A stretch of 64,000 nucleotides of DNA from Brevibacillus brevis NBRC 100599 (GCF_000010165.1 NC_012491.1:2239501-2303500); one strand, 5' to 3'. Positions 43,566 to 52,406 are shown, numbered from the stretch's first letter. Notes: generated by a model from the letters alone, not told the origin. Translations and numbers: made by a program.

Positions 43566-44408
43566 TTGCAAGTCGGTTGTCATGTCAGTATTCGTCATGG
43601 GTACGGGGAGGCGGCGAGAACGGCATACAATGAAGGCGCGTCATCCTTTCAATTTTTTCCGAAAAACCCGCGTAGCTTAGGCATCAAGCCATTCGATGCT
43701 CGGGATGCAGAGCGTTGTCGTGCTTTTTGTCAGCAAAACGGCATGCTGTCGATTGCTCATACGCCATACCCGGTGAATCTTTGCGTCGAGGAGCAGGAAC
43801 TATTCGCCGTCACAGTGGGCTCCGTGCGAAATGACCTTGAAATTGCCGAAGCTTGTGGAGCGTTGGGCGTGGTCGTTCACTTTGGCCAGTATAAAGGCGC
43901 TGATGTCCTTGCCGGTTACAAATTCATGATCCAGATGGTCAATCAAATACTGGATGGCTGGAATGGGAAAGCCCAGCTGTTAATCGAAAACAATGCCGGA
44001 CAAGGCAACCGCATGGGCACGACACTCGAAGAGCTTACGCAGGTTCGACAATTGTTTGCTGAGCCACAGAAAGTTGGATTTTGTTTGGATACGTGTCATG
44101 CATTTGCCAGCGGATTGTGGAAAGGGAATGATTGGGGAGAAGTAGCCGATCGGATGCGAGAGCTTGAATATTTTACGAGCTTGCGGGCCGTTCATCTAAA
44201 CGATTCTGTTTATCCGAGTGGTTCCTTTCGAGACCGGCATGCCTCTATCGGAAAAGGGATGATCGGTGATGCAGCCATTGCCACTTTTTTGCAAACACCC
44301 GAATTGCAAGGACTTCCCATCGTTTTGGAAACGGCGAGAGGCTCAGAAGGGGGCCATGGTGAAGAAATCAAACATGTTCGTCTGCTCATAGACAATTGGC
44401 AGGGCTGA
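43566..44408 (+). CDS. nfo: Endonuclease IV (AP endonuclease, TIM barrel)
   Basis: The 280-residue protein has the endonuclease IV plan: GCHVSIRHG at the start, SFQFFPKNPRS, zinc ligands in VVHFGQYKG and LLIENNAG, GFCLDTCHAFASG, VHLNDS and a late LETARGSEGGHGEEI segment. It cleaves abasic sites in DNA using zinc. The start is TTG at 43566 after an AGGAGGG ribosome site. It is slightly shorter than the usual 285-300 residues but complete. Confidence 0.85.
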   Translation: MQVGCHVSIRHGYGEAARTAYNEGASSFQFFPKNPRSLGIKPFDARDAERCRAFCQQNGMLSIAHTPYPVNLCVEEQELFAVTVGSVRNDLEIAEACGALGVVVHFGQYKGADVLAGYKFMIQMVNQILDGWNGKAQLLIENNAGQGNRMGTTLEELTQVRQLFAEPQKVGFCLDTCHAFASGLWKGNDWGEVADRMRELEYFTSLRAVHLNDSVYPSGSFRDRHASIGKGMIGDAAIATFLQTPELQGLPIVLETARGSEGGHGEEIKHVRLLIDNWQG

Positions 44409-44459
44409 CCATGTTATGGTAGAGTGTGAAATGATGTGTTCAACACGGGAGGGGTACCA

Positions 44460-44861
44460 ATGAAAAAGCGTATTAAGGTGACGATTGCGGATTTTACTCA
44501 TCTGACAGAAAACTTGAATAACCCAGAGGAGCTCGCTCTGTACGAAACGGCGAACGGAAATACATACGATGCTGAAATCGAGCATGATGGATATGCGATT
44601 GTGGATGTGACAGACGAGGATTACATCGAGCTGGCTCCAGGGGAATATCAGCTGATGATCGAGGAGTGGACAACCGCCGGACAAATCGGTGAATGGACAC
44701 TGCAAACCATGTCTGACCCAGCAGATGACAAAGCTTTGCTGTACCGCACAGTGGACAAGGCTGGAACAGAAATACAAGCACCACAATCTTTGCCGAAGCA
44801 AGTAGTCGAACTGGTTGCAAATACGTGGTTTGGTAAAAAAGCAAAGAAGATTGAGGAGTAA
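44460..44861 (+). CDS. Hypothetical acidic protein
   Basis: The 133-residue protein is acidic and has no membrane segment or signal. It reads like a small beta-rich domain (MKKRIKVTIADFTHLTENLN, APGEYQLMIEEW). I do not recognise it. GGGAGGGG precedes the ATG at 44460 and a strong terminator follows. It lies 51 bases after endonuclease IV on the same strand. Confidence 0.6.
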   Translation: MKKRIKVTIADFTHLTENLNNPEELALYETANGNTYDAEIEHDGYAIVDVTDEDYIELAPGEYQLMIEEWTTAGQIGEWTLQTMSDPADDKALLYRTVDKAGTEIQAPQSLPKQVVELVANTWFGKKAKKIEE

Positions 44862-44873
44862 TCCAAGATAGAA

Positions 44874-44906
44874 AAGGAGCGCTGCGAGATAGCGCTCCTT
44901 TTTTAT
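44874..44906 (+). terminator. Terminator of the hypothetical gene
   Basis: AAGGAGCGCT and AGCGCTCCTT form a perfect stem followed by T residues. Confidence 0.9.
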
Positions 44907-44909
44907 CAA

Positions 44910-45316
44910 TAAGAGTGTATAAGCACTAACGCCACGCCAAAGGTTTGCTGTAGTCAAGTTATCGGATAAGTAGCATTTACATTTTGAAGGGACGATCAAC
45001 TATAGCATTGTACGTTGCGAAGATTATCTCTCAGTTTATACTTACGAGGATCTTTCGTTTAAAAGGAACCGATGAACCAACAAAGCTGGTGAGAAGAAAA
45101 AGCGCAGGACTCGCAGACCTTGACAACGCCTACCCAGTCGGAACTTCAAAAAGGGGACCCGGTTGTCGAACACTTCTTCCCTGAGATACGTCCGCCCGTA
45201 GGGTGGCTTTGGCTCGACGGTCCCCTTTTTGAAGTGGAGACGGACAGTCAATCCCCCTTGCGGGCGTGTCAGAGCCGAAGAGAACTGCGCTTTTTCTTCT
45301 CCTGCACTATGTTGTC
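44910..45316. other. Gene-free stretch that holds a nested inverted-repeat element
   Basis: I see no supported gene here. The open frames in it cross a palindromic element and have no ribosome site. The first half (44910-45090) has no recognisable feature; the second half is the repeat element annotated separately. Confidence 0.6.
45091..45301. repeat. Nested inverted-repeat element of about 211 bp
   Basis: The ends are a perfect 17-bp inverted repeat (45091-45107 against 45285-45301; arm begins GAGAAGAAAAAGCG). Inside is a second perfect 17-bp inverted repeat (45143-45159 against 45219-45235; arm begins ACTTCAAAAAGGGG), with a further GTCGA/TCGAC pair within it. Between them TGACAACGCC pairs with GGCGTGTCA with one bulge. 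The whole could fold as one long branched hairpin. It lies between convergent genes and resembles a MITE or a structured RNA; no flanking direct repeat is evident. Confidence 0.7.
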
Positions 45317-46738
45317 TCACTCATCCTCAGAATCCAGTTGAATCCCATACTTTCTAATCCGCCGCATAAGTAGGGACTGGGTTATACCGAGGCCCGCTGC
45401 TGTTTTGCGAGTCGTTTTGTGTGTACGCAATGCTTGCAGAATAAATTCCACCTCAATTTTCTCCATCCGCTCTGTAAGAGAAAGAGAACCGAGTGAAAGA
45501 ATCCCTTCCTCCAGCTCACGAATACTCCGCAGTTCTTCCGGCAAATCACTGACTTGGATTTCATCCAGCTTGGACGTAATAACGATCCGCTCTACCAAAT
45601 TTTCCAGCTCCCGCACATTTCCAGGCCACTCGTATTGATGCAAGACATCCAGCACTTCCGGGGAAAAACGCCGTTTCTGGTTATGCTTGCTATTGAATCG
45701 CTGTAGGTTGTGATGGAGTAACGGGAAAATATCGTCCTTTCTCTCCCGTAATGGCGGAACATTGATTGGCAAAATATTAAGACGATAGTACAGATCGTGT
45801 CTGAATTTGCCCAATCGCACAAGTTCCTGAAGGTTGGCATTGGTTGCTGTTATGATGCGGATGTCAGCCGTGTATGTTTTCGTACCACCAATCGGCATAA
45901 ATGTTTTGTTTTGCAAAAGCAGCAATAATTTCGATTGCAAGTGGTAAGGAAGCTCACTGATTTCATCCAAGAAAAGCGTCCCTTTGTCCGCCATTTTCAC
46001 TAATCCGATTTTCCCCGAGTGACTCGCCCCCGTAAAGGCCCCTTTGTGGTAGCCGAACAGCTCTGATTCGATCAAGGTTTCGGGAATAGCGCTACAGTTG
46101 ACGTGGACAAACGGCCCGCTGCTTCGCTCACTCAACTGATGGATTTGCTCCGCAAGATAGCTTTTTCCTACACCTGTTTCTCCTGTAATAAACACGGTCG
46201 TGTCGACAGGGGCTGCTTTTTTCATTAATTCCAGCAGAGCGAGGTAGGATCGGCTGTTTCCTATCAAGGTTTGGGAGGAGCTCTGGCTTGCTTCCCACTT
46301 CATGTGCTGAATCTCTTCGCTGTACCGCTTAAGCAAAGCGACTGTCTCTTCCAGCTGTGAACTGGCACGGGCTGCCTCAGTGATATCGCGTGAGTGGGAA
46401 ACGATCAGCTCTGGTCTCCCCTCCTCATCCGGGATGATGTGTCCAGTTACTAGGAATTTCCCCTTATTATTGACGAGCTGAATGGTTGTGGTCGGTTTTC
46501 CCGTTTCCAAAACCAAGCGGGTGACAGAAGGGCTGAAAATCCCCATTTCTTCGAGGTCGGATACGTTTTGCCCGATGAGTTCGGCTTTTGGTAGACCACA
46601 CAGGTTTTCACTCGCGTTGTTTAACCATAAAGTAGTTCCCTGTGCATCAGCGATGAATATGCCATCTGCCAGTGTGTTCAGGATGTCAATTAAACGATCA
46701 ACAGAAGACAGTGCTAGTATCTCCGCAGCTTTTTCCAT
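45317..46738 (-). CDS. Sigma-54-dependent activator with PAS domain (RocR/BkdR-like)
   Basis: The 473-residue protein has an N-terminal PAS sensor (about 15-120), then an AAA+ domain with Walker A GETGVGKS (186-193), the sigma-54 contact loop GAFTGA (233-238), Walker B GTLFLDEI, and a C-terminal Fis-type helix-turn-helix (KTTRKTAAGLGIT). It activates RNA polymerase carrying sigma-54 (SigL). The divergent operon has a consensus -24/-12 promoter and upstream inverted repeats that it most likely binds. The ligand for the PAS domain is unknown. Confidence 0.9.
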   Translation of the reverse strand: MEKAAEILALSSVDRLIDILNTLADGIFIADAQGTTLWLNNASENLCGLPKAELIGQNVSDLEEMGIFSPSVTRLVLETGKPTTTIQLVNNKGKFLVTGHIIPDEEGRPELIVSHSRDITEAARASSQLEETVALLKRYSEEIQHMKWEASQSSSQTLIGNSRSYLALLELMKKAAPVDTTVFITGETGVGKSYLAEQIHQLSERSSGPFVHVNCSAIPETLIESELFGYHKGAFTGASHSGKIGLVKMADKGTLFLDEISELPYHLQSKLLLLLQNKTFMPIGGTKTYTADIRIITATNANLQELVRLGKFRHDLYYRLNILPINVPPLRERKDDIFPLLHHNLQRFNSKHNQKRRFSPEVLDVLHQYEWPGNVRELENLVERIVITSKLDEIQVSDLPEELRSIRELEEGILSLGSLSLTERMEKIEVEFILQALRTHKTTRKTAAGLGITQSLLMRRIRKYGIQLDSEDE

Positions 46739-46795
46739 GTTGAGTAGCTCCCCGGTTTTTCAACTGATTGTACAAGATGATATTGATCGTGTATA

Positions 46796-46893
46796 GTGAG
46801 TCGAATTTAAAATTAGTTGAGTCGAAATCGATTCGAGCGAAAAGTTAGACTTTTCCTACCTTTTCGCTTCAAAAGTGAGTCTATTTCGACTCA
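46796..46893. promoter_or_regulatory. Upstream activator sites of the sigma-54 operon
   Basis: The half-site TGAGTCGAA occurs at 46796 and 46818, the latter in a TCGAA-N5-TTCGA inverted repeat. A perfect TGAGTC-N6-GACTCA repeat lies at 46876-46893, about 50 bases before the -24 box. Between them AGCGAAAAG and CTTTTCGCT form another 9-bp inverted repeat. These are placed as enhancer sites for the divergent activator. Confidence 0.65.
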
Positions 46894-46943
46894 GCAATCA
46901 GAATGGCTTTTAGCTTGATCGCGTTTTCTTGCCGTTTTGAGGC

Positions 46944-46960
46944 TTGGCACAAGAGTTGCT
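46944..46960 (+). promoter_or_regulatory. Sigma-54 (SigL) promoter of the CoA-transferase operon
   Basis: TTGGCAC-N5-TTGCT matches the -24/-12 consensus TGGCAC-N5-TTGC exactly. The transcript should start near 46971, about 40 bases before the first gene. Confidence 0.88.
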
Positions 46961-47009
46961 ATTACATAGTGGGACGTAAGCGATTTATCCAAGAATAAGA
47001 GATAAGGAA

Positions 47010-47684
47010 ATGCATGCGATGTTATCAAAACTGGTGACGCACGAACAGGCAGTGGAGCATGTTCAGGATGGCACCCGGCTGATGTATGGCGGATTCGGCA
47101 CGATAGGCTCCCCGGCACACATGATTGATGCGATCTTGCACAAAGGCGTGCAAAGCTTGACACTCATTGGAATTGATGCGGGGTATCCGGAAATCGGAAT
47201 CGGAAAGCTGATCAGTCATGGACGGGTGAGGCGGCTAATAACCACACATATTGGCTCCAATCCCGAGGCAGGTCAACAAATGATGGACGGGATGCTGGAA
47301 GTGACATTTTGTCCACAAGGAATTTTCGCAGAAAAGATTCGGGCAGGAGGTGTTGGCATTCCGGGAATCGTTGTGGATGCGCATGTGAGAGGAGAGCGAA
47401 TGGAAGGAGCAGAGCCGTTTGCTTTTGCCGGAAGAACTTGTCAGATTGAAGCCGCCCTGACTGCGGAAGTAGGGATCGTCTATGCGAAACAGGCAGATAC
47501 TTACGGAAATCTTATTTATGACAAGGCGGCAAGAAATCTGAATCCGCTAGTAGCGATGGCCGCAGATATCACGATCGTTGAGGTTGAGGAGATTGTTCCG
47601 GCAGGAGAGCTAGACCCGGATAAAATCGTGACGCCTGGCATTTTTGTGGATTATATCGTGGTTCGTGGTGGAGGGAACAGCTAA
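47010..47684 (+). CDS. 3-oxoacid CoA-transferase family, subunit A
   Basis: The 224-residue protein matches the alpha subunit of SCOT/AtoDA-type CoA-transferases (YGGFGTIGSP, EVTFCPQGIFAEKIRAGGVG, TCQIEAALTAEVG). It should pair with the next gene product to move CoA between an acyl-CoA and a 3-keto acid. It is the first gene after a sigma-54 promoter. An internal ATG at 47019 could also be the start. Its stop overlaps the next start by one base. Confidence 0.85.
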   Translation: MHAMLSKLVTHEQAVEHVQDGTRLMYGGFGTIGSPAHMIDAILHKGVQSLTLIGIDAGYPEIGIGKLISHGRVRRLITTHIGSNPEAGQQMMDGMLEVTFCPQGIFAEKIRAGGVGIPGIVVDAHVRGERMEGAEPFAFAGRTCQIEAALTAEVGIVYAKQADTYGNLIYDKAARNLNPLVAMAADITIVEVEEIVPAGELDPDKIVTPGIFVDYIVVRGGGNS

Positions 47685-48346
47685 TGGGGTTGGAAATGGA
47701 TCAGCGAAATATGGTTGCGTGGCGCGCGGCCAAAGAGGTCGCTCCCGGAATGGCTGTGAACTTGGGGATCGGGATACCTGAGCTCGTCGCTGATTTTATC
47801 CCGCATGAATGGCAAGTCATGTTTCACTCGGTGAATGGAATCTTGGGTGTCGGACCTACGCCGTTAAAGGGAGAAGAGGACCAGCATATTTCCAACGCTG
47901 GTGGAGCACCTGTTACCGTTGTTCCGGGGGCATCGTATTTCGACAGTACCATCGCGTATGGCATGATCCGAAGAAGGAAGCTGGATGCCGCGTTTATCGG
48001 GGCTTTGCAGGTGAATCGCCGAGGAGATTTGGCAAACTGGATTGTTCCGGGCTCACGTGTTCATGGCATTGGTGGAGGAGCGGAGCTGGCCTATTACGCT
48101 AAGAAAGTGATTGTGCTCATGAGCCATGTGAATCAGGCAGGAGAGCCTAAAATTCGCAGGGAGTGCACATTGCCGCTCACGGCGAAGGGCTGCGTCGATC
48201 TTATTATCACGGAGCGGGCGGTAATCGAGATCACGCAAAGAGGCTTGCTTTTGACAGAGGTAATGTACCCGTTCACCTTGGAAAATGTCATCACGAATAC
48301 GGGAGCACCTTTGATGATTTCAGAAAATTTACAAATGGTAGAGTAA
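47684..48346 (+). CDS. 3-oxoacid CoA-transferase family, subunit B, catalytic Glu replaced
   Basis: The 220-residue protein matches the beta subunit family (NLGIGIPELVADFIP, SNAGGAPVTVVPGASYFDS, ANWIVPGSRVHGIGG). The family catalytic glutamate lies in S-E-N-G-x-x-G; here the same site reads S-V-N-G-I-L-G, with Val50 (codon GTG at 47831). Loss of the glutamate should stop formation of the enzyme-CoA thioester, unless another residue acts. The rest is well conserved, so this may be a changed activity rather than decay. Confidence 0.83.
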   Translation: MGLEMDQRNMVAWRAAKEVAPGMAVNLGIGIPELVADFIPHEWQVMFHSVNGILGVGPTPLKGEEDQHISNAGGAPVTVVPGASYFDSTIAYGMIRRRKLDAAFIGALQVNRRGDLANWIVPGSRVHGIGGGAELAYYAKKVIVLMSHVNQAGEPKIRRECTLPLTAKGCVDLIITERAVIEITQRGLLLTEVMYPFTLENVITNTGAPLMISENLQMVE

Positions 48347-48391
48347 TGAAAAAATGTAAGCGTGAACAGAAAGAATTGGGGGATGAAACAG

Positions 48392-49210
48392 ATGAAAAAA
48401 ACATGGAAAACAATCGCAGGGGTCGTATTTTCGTTGTCACTACTCGTAAGCGGATGTAGCCAAGGAGCATCCACTAACAGTGCGGGAGGTCAAGCGGGTG
48501 GCGCTACTGCTGGAAATGCATCATCGATGACAAAAGAGGCAGGCGTATTTGTATACGCGGCTTCCGGTGAATATCAGCCATTCAGCTACTTCAAGGATGG
48601 TCAATTGACCGGATTTGATGTCGAGATCGGCAATGAGATCGCCAAGCGTTTGGGGCTTGAGCCAAAGCCAGTCACGTCGCCTTTTTCCGGTATTATCGCA
48701 GGGGTAAAGGAAGGACGCTACGATGCAGCGATTGCCAGCCATGCGATTACAGAAGAGCGGAAGCAACAGGTTGATTTCGCAGACCCGTACTACTTGTCTG
48801 GTGGTCAACTGTTCGTTCGCCCGGATGGGACGATTAGCACACTGGAAGGCTTAAAAGGCAAAGAAGTGGCAGTCGCACTCGGCACCACACACGAAAAGAT
48901 GGCGAGGGAGTATACGGATAACATCAAGACGTATGACAGCGATGTAACGGCTCTGCGTGCCTTGGAGCAAGGAAAACACGATGTCGTGATTACAGATAGC
49001 GTCGTTGGGGAAATTGCCATTGCCCAAGGCTTGAAGCTCAAGAAAAGCGGGTCGCCACTCTCGGAGGTCAAGCATGGAATCGCAGTGCGCAAAGGAAATA
49101 CGGAATTGCTGAACAAGATCAACGAAGTGCTCAAGCAAATGATGGAGGATGGAACCTACGTCAAATTGAGCGAAAAGTACTTTAACCGCGACATCAGTAA
49201 AGCAGAATAG
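48392..49210 (+). CDS. Amino-acid-type ABC transporter substrate-binding lipoprotein
   Basis: The 272-residue protein has a lipoprotein signal with lipobox LVSGC and a family 3 periplasmic-type binding fold (YQPFSYFKDGQLTGFDVEI, GRYDAAIASHAITEER). Such proteins bind polar amino acids or related acids. It is encoded with a matching permease and ATPase between the CoA-transferase and thiolase genes. ATG at 48392 fits the GGGGG ribosome site; the ATG at 48383 lies too close to it. Confidence 0.88.
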   Translation: MKKTWKTIAGVVFSLSLLVSGCSQGASTNSAGGQAGGATAGNASSMTKEAGVFVYAASGEYQPFSYFKDGQLTGFDVEIGNEIAKRLGLEPKPVTSPFSGIIAGVKEGRYDAAIASHAITEERKQQVDFADPYYLSGGQLFVRPDGTISTLEGLKGKEVAVALGTTHEKMAREYTDNIKTYDSDVTALRALEQGKHDVVITDSVVGEIAIAQGLKLKKSGSPLSEVKHGIAVRKGNTELLNKINEVLKQMMEDGTYVKLSEKYFNRDISKAE

Positions 49211-49259
49211 TGATCTGATATAAAAAGTAAATTCCATTACGAGTGAGGGGTGGCATCTA

Positions 49260-49925
49260 GTGCCCAGTTTTGCCCATCTGACAGAAGAGTTTTTCCGGAC
49301 ATTGCCGTTTTTTTGGAAGCCGTTGCTGCTGACCTTTCAGCTGACGATCGCTTCTGTTATCGTAGGCTCGATTATCGGATTGTTTGTCGCCTTGTTAAAG
49401 GTATCCAAGCTTCCAGTTGCACGTTTCATAGCCAATGCATACATCATGATCATTCGCGGTACACCGTTGGTCGTGCAAATTTTCGTCTTGTATTTCGGCT
49501 TTTACAAAGTCATTGACCTCGGTCAATTTTGGTCGGCAGCGCTCGCTTTGGCGATTCACAGTGGAGCCTATATCGCAGAGATTTTCCGGGGCTCTATTCA
49601 GTCAATTGATAAAGGACAAATGGAGGCAGGGCTGTCTTTGGGTATGTCCGCTCGTCAGACCATGCGTCGGATCATTTTGCCGCAAGCGATGAAACGTTCG
49701 ATCCCACCGCTTGGCAACCAGTTTATTTTGTCTTTGAAGGAATCGTCTCTGGCCGCTTTCATTGCCATGGATGAGTTGTTCTCGCTGGCCCGCCGCTTGT
49801 CTGCGGAAACCTTTGATGAAATGACGTACTTTTTGATTGTGGCGCTCTATTACCTGGTTATTGTCATGGCGTTTACGTTTGTGGTCCACATCATGGAGAA
49901 GCGTTTGGCAAAAGGAGAGGCGTAA
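49260..49925 (+). CDS. Amino-acid-type ABC transporter permease
   Basis: The 221-residue protein has about five membrane segments and the permease motif near [13 protein letters not shown] with the HisM/GlnP pattern ([39 protein letters not shown]). A homodimer is expected. The start is GTG at 49260 after AGGGGTGG. It belongs to the sigma-54 operon. Confidence 0.9.
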   Translation: MPSFAHLTEEFFRTLPFFWKPLLLTFQLTIASVIVGSIIGLFVALLKVSKLPVARFIANAYIMIIRGTPLVVQIFVLYFGFYKVIDLGQFWSAALALAIHSGAYIAEIFRGSIQSIDKGQMEAGLSLGMSARQTMRRIILPQAMKRSIPPLGNQFILSLKESSLAAFIAMDELFSLARRLSAETFDEMTYFLIVALYYLVIVMAFTFVVHIMEKRLAKGEA

Positions 49926-49942
49926 AGCGGAGGGGAAAAACG

Positions 49943-50683
49943 ATGGAAAAGCAAAGAGAAATGATTCGCGTGCAAAATTTGAAGAAAAGCTTTGGAAAAG
50001 TGGAAGTTCTCAAGGATGTTACCTTGCAAGTCGGAAAGGGCGAGGTCGTCGTCTTGATCGGTGCCAGTGGATCGGGGAAAAGCACATTGATTCGATGCAT
50101 TAATTTTCTGGAGATCAAGGACGGCGGAGAGATTTATATCGAAGGGAACAGCATCGACCCGAAGAAGGATGACTTGACCAAAGTACGGCAAAAGGTAGGC
50201 ATGGTGTTCCAGCACTTCAATCTGTTCCCGCATAAAACGGTTCTGGAAAACATCATGGAGGCACCGCTGATTGCGAAGAAAGCGGACAAGGAAGAAACGA
50301 AGCAGGAAGCGCTCCGGCTGCTGCAAAAGGTAGGTCTTTCTGAAAAAGCGGATGCCTACCCATCCAGCCTCTCCGGTGGACAAAAGCAACGCGTGGCCAT
50401 TGCTCGTTCGCTGGCGATGAAGCCTGAGATCATGCTCTTCGACGAGCCAACCTCAGCGCTTGACCCAGAGCTGGTAGGGGAAGTGCTAGAGACCATGAAG
50501 CAGCTCGCACAAGAAGGAATGACGATGATTATTGTGACGCACGAAATGGGGTTTGCCAAGGAAGTGGCCGATTGGGTGGCGTTTATGAATCAAGGCAAGA
50601 TCATCGAGATGGCTAGACCCCACGAAATTTTTAATAACCCGAAAGAAGAGCGCACGAGAGAATTTTTGAACCGTGTACTGTAA
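49943..50683 (+). CDS. Amino-acid-type ABC transporter ATP-binding protein (GlnQ-like)
   Basis: The 246-residue ATPase has Walker [10 protein letters not shown], signature LSGGQ, Walker [15 protein letters not shown] and switch histidine in VTHEMGFA. It powers the permease encoded just upstream (17 bases apart). The best matches within the family are polar amino acid importers. The substrate is unknown, but the operon context suggests an acid feeding acetoacetyl-CoA. Confidence 0.92.
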   Translation: MEKQREMIRVQNLKKSFGKVEVLKDVTLQVGKGEVVVLIGASGSGKSTLIRCINFLEIKDGGEIYIEGNSIDPKKDDLTKVRQKVGMVFQHFNLFPHKTVLENIMEAPLIAKKADKEETKQEALRLLQKVGLSEKADAYPSSLSGGQKQRVAIARSLAMKPEIMLFDEPTSALDPELVGEVLETMKQLAQEGMTMIIVTHEMGFAKEVADWVAFMNQGKIIEMARPHEIFNNPKEERTREFLNRVL

Positions 50684-50711
50684 TAGCGTAAAAACGAAGG
50701 GGAGCTGGAGT

Positions 50712-51893
50712 ATGAGAGACGTAGTCATTGTCGCGGGTGTGCGCAGTGCTGTGGGTGCATTCGGAAAAAGCCTGCGTGACGTACCAGCAACAGAGCTGGG
50801 GCGGCAAGTATTGGAAGGCTTGATGAAGAAGGTTGATTTGCCGAAGGAACAAGTCAATGAAGTGATTTTTGGCAATGGGTACGTACATGGGGGAGGACTC
50901 AATGCTGCACGTATCAGCTCGCAGCTGGCGGGATTTCCACGCAATGTCTATGGTCACATCGTGATCAAAGCCTGTGGTTCAGGTTTGAAAGCAATTGGCA
51001 ACGGTGCGCTAGCCATTGCAGCAGGTCAAGAGGATGTGGTGATTGCGGGCGGAGTGGAGTCCATGAGTAACGTTCCCTACCTCGTGAAGAATCGCTGGGG
51101 CAGCAAATTCGGCAATTTGTCCATGGAGGACGCTCTTTTGTCCGATGGCTTGATCTGCTCGCTGACCGGCGAGCATATGGGTATGACCGCAGAACGGCTG
51201 GCTGTACAATACGGTATTTCCCGTGAGGAGCAGGATCGTTTTGCCTACGAAAGCCACGTAAGAGCAGCGGCAGCAATCGAAGCGGGCACGTTCACGAATG
51301 AGATCGTACCGATTGAAATCAAGGATCGTAAAGGCACACGTGTTTTTGCGCAGGATGAGTCCGTACGCCATGATATCAAGCTAGAAGAACTCGCCAAGCT
51401 GAAATGTGTTTTTCAAAAGGAGGGGACCATCACTGCCGGAAATGCGTGTCCGATGAATGACGGCGCAGCCGCTGTATTGATGATGTCCCGTGAAAAGGCG
51501 GAGGAAGCGGGTTTGACTCCACTCGTGAAAATAAAGGCTTTTGCCAGCGCAGGAGTCGAACCTGACGTGATGGGGATCGGGCCAGTTCCCGCCACGCAAA
51601 AAGTACTGGAGAAAGCGGGCTTGAACCTCGAAGACATTGGGCTCATCGAATTGAATGAGGCATTTGCCGCCCAGGCTTTGTCTGTGATCAAATGCTTGGA
51701 GCTGGACTCGAGTAAGGTGAATGTCAATGGAGGCGCGATTGCCTTGGGTCACCCTGTGGGAGCAACTGGAGCCAAACTGACAGTGACGTTGATGAACGAA
51801 ATGATGCGCAGACGCGAGAAGTATGGCATGGTGACGCTGTGCATGGCAGGTGGCATGGGAATGTCAGTGATCTATGAAAATTTGACCATGTAA
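50712..51893 (+). CDS. Acetyl-CoA acetyltransferase (thiolase)
   Basis: The 393-residue enzyme cleaves acetoacetyl-CoA (or a longer 3-ketoacyl-CoA) or joins two acetyl-CoA. Active residues are Cys88 in KACGSG, the late His in GHPVGATGAK and the second Cys in TLCMAGGMG. The length fits biosynthetic/degradative thiolases. The ATG at 50712 was chosen for the GGGGAG ribosome site, which overlaps the end of the ATPase gene. It is the last gene of the sigma-54 operon, with a terminator after it. Confidence 0.92.
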   Translation: MRDVVIVAGVRSAVGAFGKSLRDVPATELGRQVLEGLMKKVDLPKEQVNEVIFGNGYVHGGGLNAARISSQLAGFPRNVYGHIVIKACGSGLKAIGNGALAIAAGQEDVVIAGGVESMSNVPYLVKNRWGSKFGNLSMEDALLSDGLICSLTGEHMGMTAERLAVQYGISREEQDRFAYESHVRAAAAIEAGTFTNEIVPIEIKDRKGTRVFAQDESVRHDIKLEELAKLKCVFQKEGTITAGNACPMNDGAAAVLMMSREKAEEAGLTPLVKIKAFASAGVEPDVMGIGPVPATQKVLEKAGLNLEDIGLIELNEAFAAQALSVIKCLELDSSKVNVNGGAIALGHPVGATGAKLTVTLMNEMMRRREKYGMVTLCMAGGMGMSVIYENLTM

Positions 51894-51909
51894 ACTGCTC
51901 ATGTGCAAA

Positions 51910-51948
51910 TGAAAAAGCCCCGAACGTTGAAATTTCGGGGCTTTTTGC
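51910..51948. terminator. Bidirectional terminator
   Basis: AAAAAGCCCCGAA and TTTCGGGGCTTTTT form a long stem between the thiolase gene and the convergent gene. Confidence 0.92.
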
Positions 51949-51966
51949 CATGGAGCTTGAGCGCTA

Positions 51967-52338
51967 TTAGGGGGCCTTTTGGTCGCGTAAGTATTTTCGC
52001 AAGGTAGCCGCTACTTCTGTTGGGTTTTCCAGCTGTACAATGACATGCTGATATTTGGCATGACCCTCTACTTCTAGGATCAACAACGAATCCGTCTGGG
52101 CAAAAGAAAGGAAGTACCATTCATTTCGATGCTGAAAGCTTCCTTCATAAATGTTTAAAGGTCCAAAAGACGTCCCTGGCATGCGTAACATCCATGTTGG
52201 TGGAACAAAAGAACCAACCTCGACATGCTTGATCGATTGATAAGGGATCGTGATCGTGTTCTTCAAGGCTAAGAGTGTATGCAAGCCAGTGAGACGCAAG
52301 GTAAAATCCGTCTTGCCGAAATGTACACTTCTTCCCAT
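51967..52338 (-). CDS. Hypothetical protein, PH-domain-like
   Basis: The 123-residue protein has a beta-rich sequence followed by a C-terminal helix (NPTEVAATLRKYLRDQ), as in bacterial pleckstrin-homology-like domains (YyaB/DUF304 type). It has no membrane segment or signal. AGAGGTGAG precedes the ATG. Its function is unknown. Confidence 0.6.
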   Translation of the reverse strand: MGRSVHFGKTDFTLRLTGLHTLLALKNTITIPYQSIKHVEVGSFVPPTWMLRMPGTSFGPLNIYEGSFQHRNEWYFLSFAQTDSLLILEVEGHAKYQHVIVQLENPTEVAATLRKYLRDQKAP

Positions 52339-52406
52339 CGTTGCTCACCTCTTTCATCTACCATCGTTCCATTATCTCACAGAAGAATGATGATGACACG
52401 GGACAA

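Noticed and set aside
45042-45320. 92-residue frame on the minus strand
   Set aside because: It is built from the arms of the nested palindromic element and has no start signals.
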